NCBI GenBank assembly: GCA_022577435.1
Contig: JAKOON010000088.1
Location: forward strand, 688,001 to 752,000
Source of the DNA: Embiotoca jacksoni
Taxonomy: Eukaryota > Chordata > Actinopteri > Embiotocidae
DNA length: 64,000 nucleotides
Direction: 5' to 3'
Part shown: in pieces, positions 37,028 to 48,989 of the stretch
Numbering within the stretch: position 1 is the first letter of the stretch
How the letters are laid out: each line of letters starts with the position of its first letter
The notes under the pieces: model-generated
The model's database searches: none
What the model was told of the DNA's origin: nothing
Seen by the model: the letters and a program-made list of their open reading frames with translations, nothing else
Program-made: the position numbers and the translations under genes

Positions 37028-37375
37028 AGTATCCACCCATCCATTATCTATACCCGCTTTATCCTGAACAGGGTCACGGGGGGGGGGGGGGGGGCTGGAG
37101 CCCATCCCAGCTCACTTTGGGCGAAGGCAGGATACACCCTGGACAGGTCACCAGTCTATCAGACAGACGGAAACAAAGACCATTTACGCTCTCATTCACA
37201 CCTGAGGGCAATTTGTAGAATCACCAATTAACCTGAGGTGCATGTTTTTGGATGGTGGGAAGAAGCCAGAGTACCCAGAGAGAACCCATGCAGGCACAGG
37301 AAGAACACCGGAACACCAGAACACCGGAATCAAACCCGGAACCTTTTCACTGTGAGGTGACAATTTCTAACCACA
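37028..37375 (+). repeat. dispersed teleost repeat with G-run
   Basis: Starts TATCCACCCATCCATTATC, then CCTGAACAGGGTCACGG, a run of about 17 G, GCTGGAGCCCATCCCAGCTC, GGGCGAAGGCAGG, ACACCCTGGACAGGTC, and later AATCACCAATTAACCT and CCGGAATCAAACCC. This is a very common fish repeat. The open frames over it are not genes. A second copy lies inverted at 29985-30192. Confidence 0.75.
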
Positions 37376-39770
37376 TGATTTAAAGGCAATTTGTTTATAC
37401 ATTTTGTTTCCTCTAGCGCCGCCATGAGGTTGTTTTTTGTGGATTTTATGTTCAGACTTTCACAATTTCTGTAAATGACCACCTTTTTTCTGATTCATAA
37501 CATTACCTCATGTCCTTCTTTTTTCTGTAATTACCTCTTCATTCAATCATCAGTAAGGGATTGAAATGGGGGATAAAGGGCAAAGACATCAAGTTCACAA
37601 CTTCAATTGACAGCAAAGTGAAATGAATGAGCTGCTAGAGAAGCTGGCCCACTGTGGAGGGACTAATAAACCTGCAGGCTAGTTCAGAAGGAGGAGGAGG
37701 CTTCTCCATCTGCCAATTAAATGAAGAGGAAATTAATGGGTAAACAGTTTCATCGGGGATCAAAAAAGAGTGATGGTGCTATGAGCCCTGCAGGGAACTC
37801 CACCACATTGCCACCATAACTACCACCACACGTGTGTTGTTAACAGCCTCGAGGAAGAAGCAAACTAATTTATTATCTTAACTTTTTTTTTCTCTGTGCC
37901 ATTGCCAACAACTCTCTTCAAGAGTTTAGTTCTCAGCCAAAAGTATGCTAACGTGATCTTTTTTTTTTACAGTATATTTGCACTTTGCAGATAACTTTTC
38001 TTATCCGTCACCTCACAGCTGCTTTGCTGTTGGCTATTTCTGCCCATTATTTTGGATTGAAAATGCTGTCATGTCTTTCTGGATGATTGGGTGCACATGC
38101 CAGGTTATGGCTTAAAACAATCTGTATTAGTGAGTTCCCATTTGAGTTCATTGAAATTCATTCAAAGTTCACCTTTTAACTAGTGAAACAGCCATATTGT
38201 AGCAACACCAACTGCAGTGTCTGACAGATTTTGGGAGCCTCCATGTGTCTTGTCTAAACCTTTTAAAAGGTATTGATTTGAGTAGCAGCCCGGAGTCACT
38301 GAGGTGATTTCTTCTCATCACTGGACCAAAGCTCTGATGAGGTCTATCCATATATCTGTCTGTCTGTCTCAGAGTGCCCTGAAGATTGTTTTTTATTTCT
38401 TTCTATTTTTTAACATAAATTTGATTTGATAGCGGGTACTTTGACAACACCTGTGGATGATATTGTCTTGTTATGGCCCCTTTAGCTCCTAAAAATGGAT
38501 GCTGACATTTCTGCTCGTGGCTCTGGCTGGGACATTACACCAGTGTACTTTGTCAATTTTTTTTTTTTTTAAAGCTACGATGAATTATTGTTCCTGCTGT
38601 GCATTAAGTCGCCTCAGGCCTTGATCACAATTTGTTAGACACATTAAAAACAGATCAGTGTGCCTCCACCACCCAGAGAGATATGACTTTGACAACATTT
38701 TTTCCTTTTCACTTTCCACCCTAAAATAGCTCATGGTGACCATTTACTAGTTTTCTACAGAAGACAATTACTTTGACATGCTATATTCTTATAAAAGCTG
38801 CAAAATGTTTCACAACATCTCTGCTGTTGTGAATGATCTAGTTTTAATTAAAAGTGTGTGGCTGTGTGAGAGCGTTGGCATGGAAATAATGTGTTTTGAT
38901 GGGAAGGGCTGGCAAGCTGATGCTCTGGGGGACAGAGGGTAGCAGGGAGTGAGAAGATGCCAAACAACAGACTGAGACAGGATATAAATCAAATCTCTCT
39001 GGAGATAACAAGGCTCCCAGCACTCACTCACAATGTACAGTGTTTTTGTGGGGTCTGCTGGAGCTTCAGTACCCCAGCCACCAGGTTAATGACTTCAGAA
39101 CTCGGTGGGAACAGAAACGTGCAAAAGCGATCACAGGAGTAGAATAGCAATTGAGGTTAAAAGAATTCAAGATTTGATTTGAGTGAAATTTGAAGGGATA
39201 ATAACATGTTTTCAGCCAGGGTTGCCTGACCTCATTGGGTCAGATAATATCATGTATCTCTATTTACATTTACTGAAAAACTGAAACAAAAGACTGTGGT
39301 TGAAAATTATAATTACACACACTGTCTTACACATGCATACTGAGCTCTGAGGTCGACATCCTGCCTCAAGTAGCGATTCAAGTGCTGCATAATGTGTTTC
39401 TTTATGAAACAAGTATCGATTGTCTCGGACTTCTTTGACCACAAATTAAAAAGACAGATTATTTTTCAACCAGGGCCATAACAGCTTTTCCTTTCTTTCA
39501 GAATGTATTTTAAGCCAAGTCAGTGTAAATCGGACAAATATCAATCCACTCTGAGGTTAGCATTGAAAAAACAACAACTTGGAACAACTCTGGTTTTACA
39601 CCTTACATCTTACTGGACTTACACTTACTGTCAAAAAATGTCAGAAGGATACTTTTTTTTGGTGCTTGAATCAGAAAGCCAACAGCTAACGACAGCCAAA
39701 TGAAAGGATATGACTGTTAATATGATGGCTGATCTAACAGCAACTGTTTTGAATAGTTTGAAATGCATTC
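37376..39770. other. intergenic, nothing recognised
   Basis: No supported gene; T-runs and short open frames only. Confidence 0.5.
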
Positions 39771-39772
39771 AT

Positions 39773-39773
39773 T

Positions 39774-39827
<54 letters not shown>

Positions 39828-39895
39828 CTTACTTACTTACTTACTTACTTCCCGCAAGGGGAAATTTTGGCGTTACAGCAGCATGTACAGGAACT
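39773..39895 (-). repeat. GATA/ACTT tetranucleotide microsatellite attached to a LINE tail
   Basis: About 13 GATA units (39774-39827) and six ACTT units (to 39851) are followed by CCCGCAAGGGGAAATTTTGG. Read on the minus strand this is LINE tail, then AAGT units, then TATC units. The satellite therefore grew from the tail of a LINE. Confidence 0.85.
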
Positions 39896-39899
39896 GACT

Positions 39900-42800
39900 G
39901 TTCCCAGCCAAGAAATAGTTCTGGTGCCTGTGACCCCTTGTAAAACAATAATGTTTTGGTTTTTTTTTTCAGACATCACTTTCTGTGCATATTAAACAAA
40001 CAGGCCAGGCTAGCTGTTTTACCCTGTTGATATTCTGTGTGCTAAGCTAAGGTACACTAATTGGCTGCAGGTGGTAGCTTCACATTAACTGTACAGACAT
40101 GAGACGTGTTATTAATCCACATCTGATTCTTTAAAAGAAAGATGAACCATTCTTTTAACCAACTACCATGTCATTTTAAAAAGTCTCTCCATCCTTCCTT
40201 TTAGAAAACTTCCGAATAATTGTATCCATATTAAATGACTAAACATTACAGTGTAGACTAAACTCAGCAAAAAGGAGCTGATTACCAAGTATTACATGTA
40301 GTATTTTTTACTGTACTCACAGCCAACGTGTACATCCTTTGCCAGTGCCAAATCTATGGCCTGGCTGAGCGCAGCATAACAGTGTCAGTGTCCAGAGGTT
40401 TTATTGTGCCACAATGTGAAGAATTTAATTCCTCTGGCTCCTCCAGCAGCTCCTCCAGCCTGTCCCCTCCCCCAGCTATTGAATCACAGGCATGTGTTTT
40501 TCTGTCTCTATAGAGATTTCACAAATAATCATGTCATAGAGGATTGCTGCCATGAGTAATGGAAAGTAGTTGTTTGTGTGGATGCGTTGATGTAGTTCTA
40601 AAGTTTATTCTGCAGTTTGTGGTAGGTCTGTCATTTGTACAGTTACTGAGAAGATATATGTGTCGCATTAGCACATTTCCAGTTTTACATTTACATGCGT
40701 CTTCAAAAAGTTTAAAGTTTCGTGTCATGTCATTTTTTATTGCCAGTGTCAAATTTATTCACAAAACGATAGTAGTGTATTACAATGTACACTACATATA
40801 CATGGATGCGTATACATCATGTACATTTAATGTGAGAAGTTGTAACTTTTTAATTGAATACTAAATGTGGGAAAATTATACAATAAATGGCATTTACAAA
40901 CCAACATTTGCTGGCTTCATGCACTTTGCGGGTGTCATTCTAATTTGGATTTCACTTATTATTGAAAAGTGCTTAATTATGGATTATATGTATTTGACAC
41001 ATCATATGTCATGCGGCGCATAATTCACAATTTTTACGAGATGACTAACGTGAGCACTGGTATCAAAGACAAGCTCTCTTTTCACTGCAACTACTGGTCC
41101 TTCTCATCGTGATTTTGTTTACCACTTAGGACTCAAATTAATCAACAATGAATTCTAGGAATCAGTTCAGCCATAAATTAGGTGCGCGTTCCATTGCCTT
41201 TTTACAGAACATTGGAGTATTTCACAATTACCGGGATAAGCTACCTTGATTCTCATCCTTTATCCTCAAGTGAGTGAAGCCCACTGCTCTTCATAAATGT
41301 TGCATTGTTGGGAACTTTCAGTGTTATATCTGGGATAGTGCTGATTTGGATGCAACCGCTAAACCACAGTAACTTACAAAGTCCTACCTCTTGCCACTAA
41401 TACACAGTGATTGGGAACCACCTGTCATTGGCGAGGCTCTTGTTTGGTTTGATCCTCATGCCAAAATCCATCATTACATTTGTGCTGCTTCATGCATACC
41501 AAGCAGAGGGCTGCCTGGGAGGTGAACTAGTTCAACATCTGACAACAGAATCAGTGGAGTCACCACCATTAATTATATTTGACAGTTAAAAAAAAAAAAA
41601 ATTGTAATGGCAGAAAATGAAATTGGCAAGGCACACTGCATATTTTTTATCATATGAATGGCACAGTGTGTGCTCACTTTGGGCACATAAACTAAATATA
41701 TATACACTTATACACTTTGTTCTGTGCTGCAGTATCTGAGTATCTGTGTCATGTTCACAGCATCCAAGATGGTAATCAATTATGAAAACTTACAGGCAGT
41801 CCATTAAACATCCCTCTAAATTTTTTTAAAGCAGATTAAAGGGATGACTGTTCTTCAAGTCAAACTCTGTCCTCTTTCCTTGAGTTAAAATGACAGCAGG
41901 AGGTCAAAGACATGTAATATGGATTTAGAATTTTAATAAAAGCAAGCACTTTTGTATAATTAACATTTTTGTTTTACCTTAGCGTAACTTTTCACATTTT
42001 TATATGTGAATTCATGACAACAGCTTTTCTGACATCAATAAATAGATGATGTGATGACACATGAAAAATGGTTACTGTTGTGAAGATTAATTAATGACTT
42101 AATTATGGTGGCCTTCAGTTTAATTAAAATCTGGAGCCATTAGAATTTGTTTAAGAATAATGAGGAAAAAAAAATTATGCATACTCTACTTAAACAAGGA
42201 TAGAAACAGCACGGCACAGAAGATAAGGTGTACAGTTCATGGGAAAACTATAATTGTTAGAAAAATGAGAGCGAGAATAAAATCCTTATGTAAATCAGAG
42301 CCGTATTCACTCTGGATTCAGTCATATGGCTGTACAGCTACAGCGGAGTTATATGAATCATTCAAGCTGTCAAGAAATGCGACTGCATGGTAAAGAAGAT
42401 TCAGATCTGACATCTTTATCTGCATAACAAGGAAGGACAGCAACTTCTTTCAGACAAAAACCTCAACATTGCTTTGATATAATCCACATGTTTTATTCAT
42501 CGGGAGCTTACTTGAAGATTTGTGGTTTGGCCAAGTGCTGTGTGCTGAGCCATTTAGCACTAATTCTCCCTGAAATATCTGTTATTGTTTGTGCTTTAAC
42601 AACAATACTATATCCTTTAAATCTGTTGGCTAATGGATCTGTCAGACAACCACAAATGGATTTTAATTAGATTAAACATCTCCCCGCAGTCACAGCCAAA
42701 CTCCTGATTGAACCAGGCAGGTTGAGTTATTATGATTAAGCTCAGTGTTTATAGACAAATGATTCCAACCTACCTGAAAATCAATAAAGGACACCTCAAG

Positions 42801-43330
42801 GACCATTTTCATGAGAAGTAGCCTGTGTTGCATAATAAGGTTTCTCCAGCTTCCACACAGTGATTAATTATGTTCAATACTGGTGTTGAGCTTAGTCATT
42901 TAGTTTGTGTAGAGAGGCATAAGCTGTTTTAATGCCAGTCTCAGCTTCAAATACAGCTTTTAATCCCTAATAACATTCTCACCTGAAGTTCACAAATCTT
43001 TCAGCTGTAGTACAACATGAAGCATGTCTGTAATTCGACACTTTTAATCACACTGTTACACGGAGCCATTGCTAAAGAGTTCCTCAGCTTCCTCCTCGTG
43101 CTATTTTGAGTGAGAATCTCCTGTCACCCAATGGCTTGCAGATCGGCAACACTTTACACAGCACGTGTGTTCAAGACATCAAGGCCAGGAAGAACTGTGC
43201 ATGAACAGACAGGTGACAAATTAAAGATGCTGTTAAGTAAAAATAAAAAATTGTTTTAAGTTCATCACACCACAGAAGTATGGGTTGTCAACTACCCATC
43301 CAAATTTTAATGAAAAAAAAAAAGACAGAC
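39900..43330. other. intergenic, nothing recognised
   Basis: About 3.4 kb of AT-rich DNA. Open frames of 60-100 codons show no motifs or splice context. Confidence 0.5.
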
Positions 43331-43348
43331 GTGTATGTTAAATTAGGC

Positions 43349-43640
43349 TTTGAAATCGTGAGAAAATCATCAGTCTTCTCTGCTCTGAGACTGTGGGGGG
43401 CGTGTCACCTGAAGGCGCTGAAGCTCCGCCCACTCCCTGGAAGGTGTTCAGTGTTCTGTATGACAGTCCTGTGGCTGCAGTTCTTTTCCCCGCTAAGCGG
43501 TCCGTCTGACATCCAACCTCTCGGGTGACTTTATGCGTGATGTCACACTGGCACTCTTGTCTCTCTGGTGGACGGAGCAGCCTGCTTTGTGAAAACACAA
43601 TGGAATTAGAATTTATTTGTCCAATGAGTGAAACATACAG
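43349..43640 (-). pseudogene. possible downstream exon or relic of the THAP-like gene
   Basis: The frame holds REVGCQTD, then GLSYRTLNTFQ, which resemble the VGTQTD and LSxRTLxxH segments after the THAP domain in many fish THAP-like proteins. A candidate acceptor, TTCACAAAG or TTCACAAAGCAG, lies near 43585. An adjacent frame reads AAPSTRE, so a frameshift may be present. Its link to 44369-44572 is inferred. Confidence 0.3.
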
Positions 43641-44368
43641 ATGCAATCAAATCCAGCTTGTCCCCCTGATCTGTAACACAGGAGTCGAACTGGACACCAG
43701 AGACAGCAGACGGCGAGCTCTCCAACTACTTCTAACGCGTCTGCATTACGATTGTGAAGATAATAACAGCGGAGGAGTTGCCTTAGTTCTGTAACGACTG
43801 CAACATGCACAACGCTGCATTCCATCACATCAATTCATTACATCACGTCAATTCAAACTTTGAACCTGCTCTGGTCGAGCCGAAAGTTTTTCTCTTTCAC
43901 TGATGTCCCTCCACCTCCAGCTGCTCTCTGCAGCCTCCTGCACGTGCAGTCGGGCTCGTTTATCCGGTACCGGTACCGGTACACGTAACCGAGAGGGTCG
44001 GTGATTGTAACGTTACACCGGAGTACAAAAACAACAACCCTCATTAATCGGGAGGACAAGATATCGTCTGGTCCATGTTTACCATCACCCCGACATGTAA
44101 AATACAGAGTTACATATATTATAGTTCCTCATCGGAGCTCGATGGACACCCATAAAACAATCCGCGGTTATCGGAGCACTTTCCTCTGAACTCTGCTCGG
44201 CTACGAGCTCAATAGAAGCTAATTAGCACATTAGCTCCCATTTCACGAAAATACCGTTATTCTACACCGAGTAAAATCACGTTAGGGATTTGCACAGCGG
44301 ACTAAATGTAGCAGAGTTACCTCTGGAAAAGTGATCTAGTACAATTATAACAAGCACACAGAACTCAC

Positions 44369-44572
44369 GAAATCAAACCACCTCTTTTTCCTTTCCTCAT
44401 CGGTAGGACATTGAAATAGCGATGCAGCGCTGCTTTGGAGGTTCTTGCATCCAGGAAAGACGCACTGGCGGGTGGAGGGAGACGTCCTGTGGCTTGCTCG
44501 CTGATGTACGATAACAATCTGACTACGGCAAGGAGTAGCAACTGAAGTCCAGTGGGATGACCTCTTATGCAA
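44369..44572 (-). CDS. probable THAP-type zinc-finger first exon (partial)
   Basis: The minus-strand frame contains QCVFPGCKNLQSSAASLFQ followed by PTDEERKKRW and FDF. That is the first half of a THAP DNA-binding domain: C-x4-C start, LF-x-x-P, and the RKxW block. It then meets a good donor, TTC followed by GTGAGT. The second half of the domain (C-x2-H and the AVPTIF-like end) should lie in a later exon that I could not place with certainty. The upstream Met leaves 36 residues before the first Cys, longer than usual, so the true start may differ. It could be a host gene or part of a THAP-bearing transposon. Confidence 0.45.
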
Positions 44573-44626
44573 ATGAGCTCCGGGCTTTTATACCGTTTCA
44601 CCGTGCGAGAGGAGGAGCCACGCAGA

Positions 44627-44680
44627 AGGTTATATAAACCGTCTGTGCGGTAGCCCAGTGACGCAGATGGGCTAGATTTT
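44627..44680. promoter_or_regulatory. candidate promoter with TATA-like box and inverted repeat
   Basis: GGTTATATAAACC (44628-44640) is nearly symmetric and would act as a TATA box on either strand, about 60 bases upstream of the THAP-like ATG on the minus strand. TAGCCCA (44651-44657) and TGGGCTA (44668-44674) form a perfect inverted repeat around a CRE-like TGACGCAG. The block lies in CpG-richer DNA. Confidence 0.35.
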
Positions 44681-44829
44681 AGCCCCGCCTAAAAAAAACA
44701 ACCTGAGCCGAAGACGGATGAGAAACTGTTTAACGGTCTAACTCCACATTTCAGTGCGACAAAGTTTTCAAACTTTGCACATGCTTTCAGCAACTCATTT
44801 CACACGTATATAATGTACTGAGAAGCAAA

Positions 44830-45350
44830 TCTTGGGATTTGCTTTGCAGCATCTTTCAAGGAAAAAACTGAATGCTTGACAGTGAGGGGATCCAGTGGCT
44901 CTGTTATGCAGTCAGGTGCATTTTGCTGGCATGGTTTGGGTCAAATTTGTCCCCTTGAAGGGACAGATCACTGGGAATCAATACAGAGGTTTCCTGAGTG
45001 ATCACCTTCATCCTATGATGAAACATTTCTATCCTGATGGGAGTGGTTTTCCACAGAACAATGCATGCAGAGCATGAATAAGCACTGAGGGGTTTGATGG
45101 GCATGAAAATAATGTAAATCATGTTATGGTCTTCAGAGTCATTATCTCAAACCAATTAAACACTTATTGGATGTGTTAGACATCACTCTCCACCACCATT
45201 ATCAAAACACCAATATTTATTTGGAAGAACGGTACTCCATGCTTCCAGTAGAGTTCCACAAACTTGTCGAATCAACACCAGGGAGCATTGAAGCTGTTGT
45301 GGTAGCACAATGGGAGCCGACCCACCTTTTTAAAGACAATTTCAATTTTG
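44830..45350 (+). pseudogene. Tc1-like transposase fragment
   Basis: The frame reads QITGNQYRGFLSDHLHPMMK and FYPDGSGFPQNNACRA, matching the region around the second catalytic Asp of Tc1 transposases (DGSGxFQQDNAPxH). Here Gln-Asp-Asn-Ala-Pro has become Gln-Asn-Asn-Ala-Cys, so the catalytic residue is lost. After shifts, HENxVNHV, PVEFxKLVEST and IEAVVVAQ-GxPTH segments follow to about 45330. A T-run at 45350-45371 comes next. Confidence 0.75.
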
Positions 45351-45439
45351 CTTTTTTTTTTTTTTTTTTTACATTATGGTTTTTCCTTGATTTTGTTGTC
45401 CATTTATATTTTTCTCTGTACTTCCCTTTGAGCTCATAA

Positions 45440-46580
45440 CTCTTCTTGTTTTATTTACTTACAGAAAATACAGGTAATTTGGTTACAGACAACAGATTCT
45501 CATTTTCATCTTGCACTTTTGGTACAATTTGTTTGTTTATGTTTTCTTTGACTGATTGCATTTGAGTTTTGCATTTAAATAAAACAAAGTAATTTTATTC
45601 CACAAAGTCATTGTATTATGAATTACACAGTTGTATTATGTCATATTACATAATTTAAAATAAAGAGATATTTTCAACTAATATTTACAGTGTATTTATT
45701 AGTTGAATGTATGTGACTGTATGCTCATGACAGCAATGTTTGTAAATGTCCCTGATATTCAAATTATACATGCATGGCAGCCATGGTAACTTGCCAGGAA
45801 AAAAGTAACCTGTCATCTTTATTTCCACAGCACAAACAACTACACTAAAGAGAAACATCTAGGTTTGTCACGCTGTAGACTGAGCTGCAAGAACACAGCA
45901 TTAAGCAGCGCTCTGAACTTTAAATGTCTCAAGGTTAAATGTCGAGAAGCCATTTGACCTTTGCCCTTCCATTCTTACATTGTTATTGGTGTAGATCACA
46001 CAATTATTAACAGAGGCAATGCTCAAGGGTTGCATAATAATTAGATCAGTCTCACATCATGAGTGTAGCACAAAATCAGAATAGCATGAATGAAAAATGA
46101 GAGGAAAATATGACAAAGAACATAACCTTAAAATGGCATTCAAAATGAATGATCTGCTTTTCAGGGGTGTTTAGAAGCTTCTGAATCGGGAGCAGACTGG
46201 GGCATCGTTGTGAATAAAATTAGTGTTTGATGTGTTAATTTCAACTTGTGGATTGGCCCACAAGGAGCATTTATTAACACAATGTGACTTATCAATACAC
46301 AGCATAGTTAGTCTACTGATATTTCAGAGCCATGGTCACGGCCATGCATTTTTATTTTGTAGAAACCTCAATCAGATAAAGGATCAATGAGTGAGGCAGA
46401 CTTGACTAACACATTCAACTAAACAACCCTTCTGCAGCTGCACTCTCTCTGCTACTAGGGGATGGAGAGGGGGGATGGCAGGTTAACGAGGGAGACATAG
46501 TGTACAGCCACGGTTGAATTGTAAAACAGTGGGCCCCTGGACACATAACCGTGCCCTCTGCCTCTCTTACATATCAAATC
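45440..46580. other. intergenic, nothing recognised
   Basis: AT-rich DNA with no supported gene. Confidence 0.5.
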
Positions 46581-46589
46581 CAACAAATA

Positions 46590-46790
46590 CCTGTGTTGTA
46601 TCTCTTTGTAGTCGATTTGCGTGTCTTTGAGGTCATTTTGATTCTCTTTGTAGTCAGTTTCTCTTTGTAGCCATTTTTCAATCTCTTTGTGGTTGTTTTG
46701 CATCTCTTTGTGGTCATTTTGAATGTCTTTGTGATGTTTTATGCATCTTTGTGGTCTATTTAAGCATCTTGGTGCTCATTTTGAGTCTAT
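46590..46790. repeat. minisatellite with a CTTTGTGGTCATTTTG core
   Basis: Seven or eight imperfect units of about 22-27 bases, each with a form of TCTTTGTGGTCATTTTG. The minus-strand open frame with recurring DYKE/DxQ wording is a product of the repeat and not a protein. Confidence 0.85.
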
Positions 46791-46975
46791 TTGCCAGTTT
46801 CTACACACAGGAATTTGACTGCTACATTTAACCCAGCCAAGACAGAGAACGTACATACATCCGAAGCATGGGAAGCTGTTTTTCCTTGCCTGTCCAAAAG
46901 AATCAAACCAGTGACACTTCATTCCCAAGACCTGCTTCTTGACCTCTAGGCCACAGCTGCTTGCCTGTCTTATTT
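46790..46975 (-). repeat. tRNA-derived SINE, minus strand
   Basis: Read on the minus strand it has an A box GTGGCCTAGAGG (46943-46954) and a B box TGGTTTGATTCT near 46899-46910. A body follows, then a tail with AGTCAAATTCCTGTGTGTAG and GGCAAATA. The tail resembles the LINE 3' end at 7689-7735. It abuts the minisatellite. Confidence 0.6.
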
Positions 46976-48980
46976 CATTATAATTGTTAGCTTCTCCTTT
47001 TATCTCTCCTGGTAGTTAATTTACTGTTTTTTTTTTTTTTTTTTTAACAGCTGTTAACATGCACTGTATACAGACGTTTTGGTCCAGGAGTTGTAGGAAA
47101 ACAATGGGCCATTGCCCCCCTTTCAATTTTGATACTTTTAATTCAAAATTACTAATGTTTTCCTTTCTCCGATACTAGAGCCTTTTTCCCTTTTGCAGGT
47201 GACCTATGACCCCAACTGTGCTCATTCATATATTATTCTTGATTTTGTACTTAGGGTAAGAGCCGATCTTCTCTTTCTCAGCAGGAAAATCCAAAGTTGA
47301 GAGAAGAAACCATTAAAAAAATGCTGATGCATTTGCATAAAAGCAGGCTGGAAGTTAGGAATTTGCAGATCAGAGCTTACATGGGATCAGTGTGGCATAA
47401 ATTCAGGGCAGACTTTACATATAGGCATTTTTTACTATACAGTCTCGCACGCAGATTCAGCATTTCCGTCTAATGCACTTGATACTGAAACTGTTTTCAC
47501 TCTGCTTAGCGAGATTTATGGTAAAGTGCAGGAACAATTCGCAGCTGATCTTCCCAATCCTCTCTGATGGATATAGATACTAAGCAGATTGTCAACACTT
47601 ACAAATATGGAACATAAAAACACATTTCCTTCTTAATCAAACATTAATTCAATATTGTCACAAAACAGTTGCTATTTGTGCTACAGGAGTAGAATCTGAC
47701 AACTCATTCTCTCCAATTTGCCAATAAGAAGCAACAGCCTGCAGACATACAGTATATTTTTGAAAACAGACTACCTGGAAATGTGTAATTGGTCTAAACA
47801 AATTGACACATTGGAAAGGCTCAGTGTTGCTGGTATTGGTATTGGACTCATGTTTTGTTAACACTGGCTTTAATATCTCATTGTTTTGGGTCATAACACC
47901 ACTACCTTATGAGTAAAAAACAATATTTTTCTTTTCTTTGATTTTCATCTTCTAACTTTATTAAACCACAAGATGATTTTAAAGTGGAAACCCCTCCCTT
48001 TTCAACAAAATATACTTCACATTTTAATGGAGGTGACAAATAGAAATAACAATGAAGAACCGGAAAAAAAAACAGAAATCTAACATCTCTTTGGGATCTT
48101 TGAGGTGTAGTGCAGCATAAAAAAATAACTCTTAAACCAATATCAGATATAAAGAAAATGAAAATCCATTGCATTTGACCATGTTTTACAACTGGGCTTT
48201 ATGAGACCGCCAAATACAGGTAATGCATTATTTTCTAGCAGACTTGCACAGCAGTGTTGTAACACAATATACAATTCACAAGAAAAAGGGAAAAGCAATG
48301 AACTATCAAGGTGATCAAATGTTCCACAGCCTGAGGTCTCTACTTTTAAGGTTAAATGCAGGATATTGGGTCAGGCAGATTAAGTGAAAAACTAAATTAA
48401 TGTGTTGGTTATTTAAAACTGGGTTGAAAAACAAGTGACCATTTCAAACATGAAAGATTCAAATAAAAGAGAAGACAGAGGTTAACAATAGGACCAGACT
48501 TAAAAACGAGGGAAAGCCTTTTTGCTCAGGAGCTGATTGGGTAATTTGGATCAAGTGCAAGTGGGTGTGGCAGTCAGGTGATGGCTGAAAGTGGAAACAT
48601 TGTGAAGAACTGTGTGGCAGTCTTGCAGGTTTAGAATTACCATCAGGAAAATGATACAAGCACCACTCTGACATGGTAAAGACCCACACGCTGGGGTGTT
48701 TTTCATATAAATTGTCAACATTGGCTGTAATGAGTGTGTTCAGTGGAGGCTGCAGAACGATTTGGATTGGTTTCATGTCACTGATATTTAATTCATTAGA
48801 TGCCCTGAACTGATTATTATGAGAATCAAATTAAATACCAAATTCTGCACCAAATGATATAGAATAAAACTGGAAGTGTGTTTTATAATCTCCATGTTGT
48901 CAAATTAAGGTGCATGGCCTAATTTAGTTTGAAGGGGGCTGCATGAACTCGAAGACAGCACTGACTGTGGATAAAAAGCT
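46976..48980. other. intergenic, nothing recognised
   Basis: T-run at 47027-47045; no supported gene. Confidence 0.5.
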
Positions 48981-48989
48981 CCAGCACAA

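Noticed and set aside
44331..44345. DHFS text with a donor, as a possible second half of the THAP domain
   Set aside because: It begins only about 25 bases after the preceding donor, too close for a vertebrate intron.
46455..46703. minus-strand frame with repeated DYKE-type units
   Set aside because: Translation of a minisatellite, so the apparent protein repeat is not evidence of a gene.
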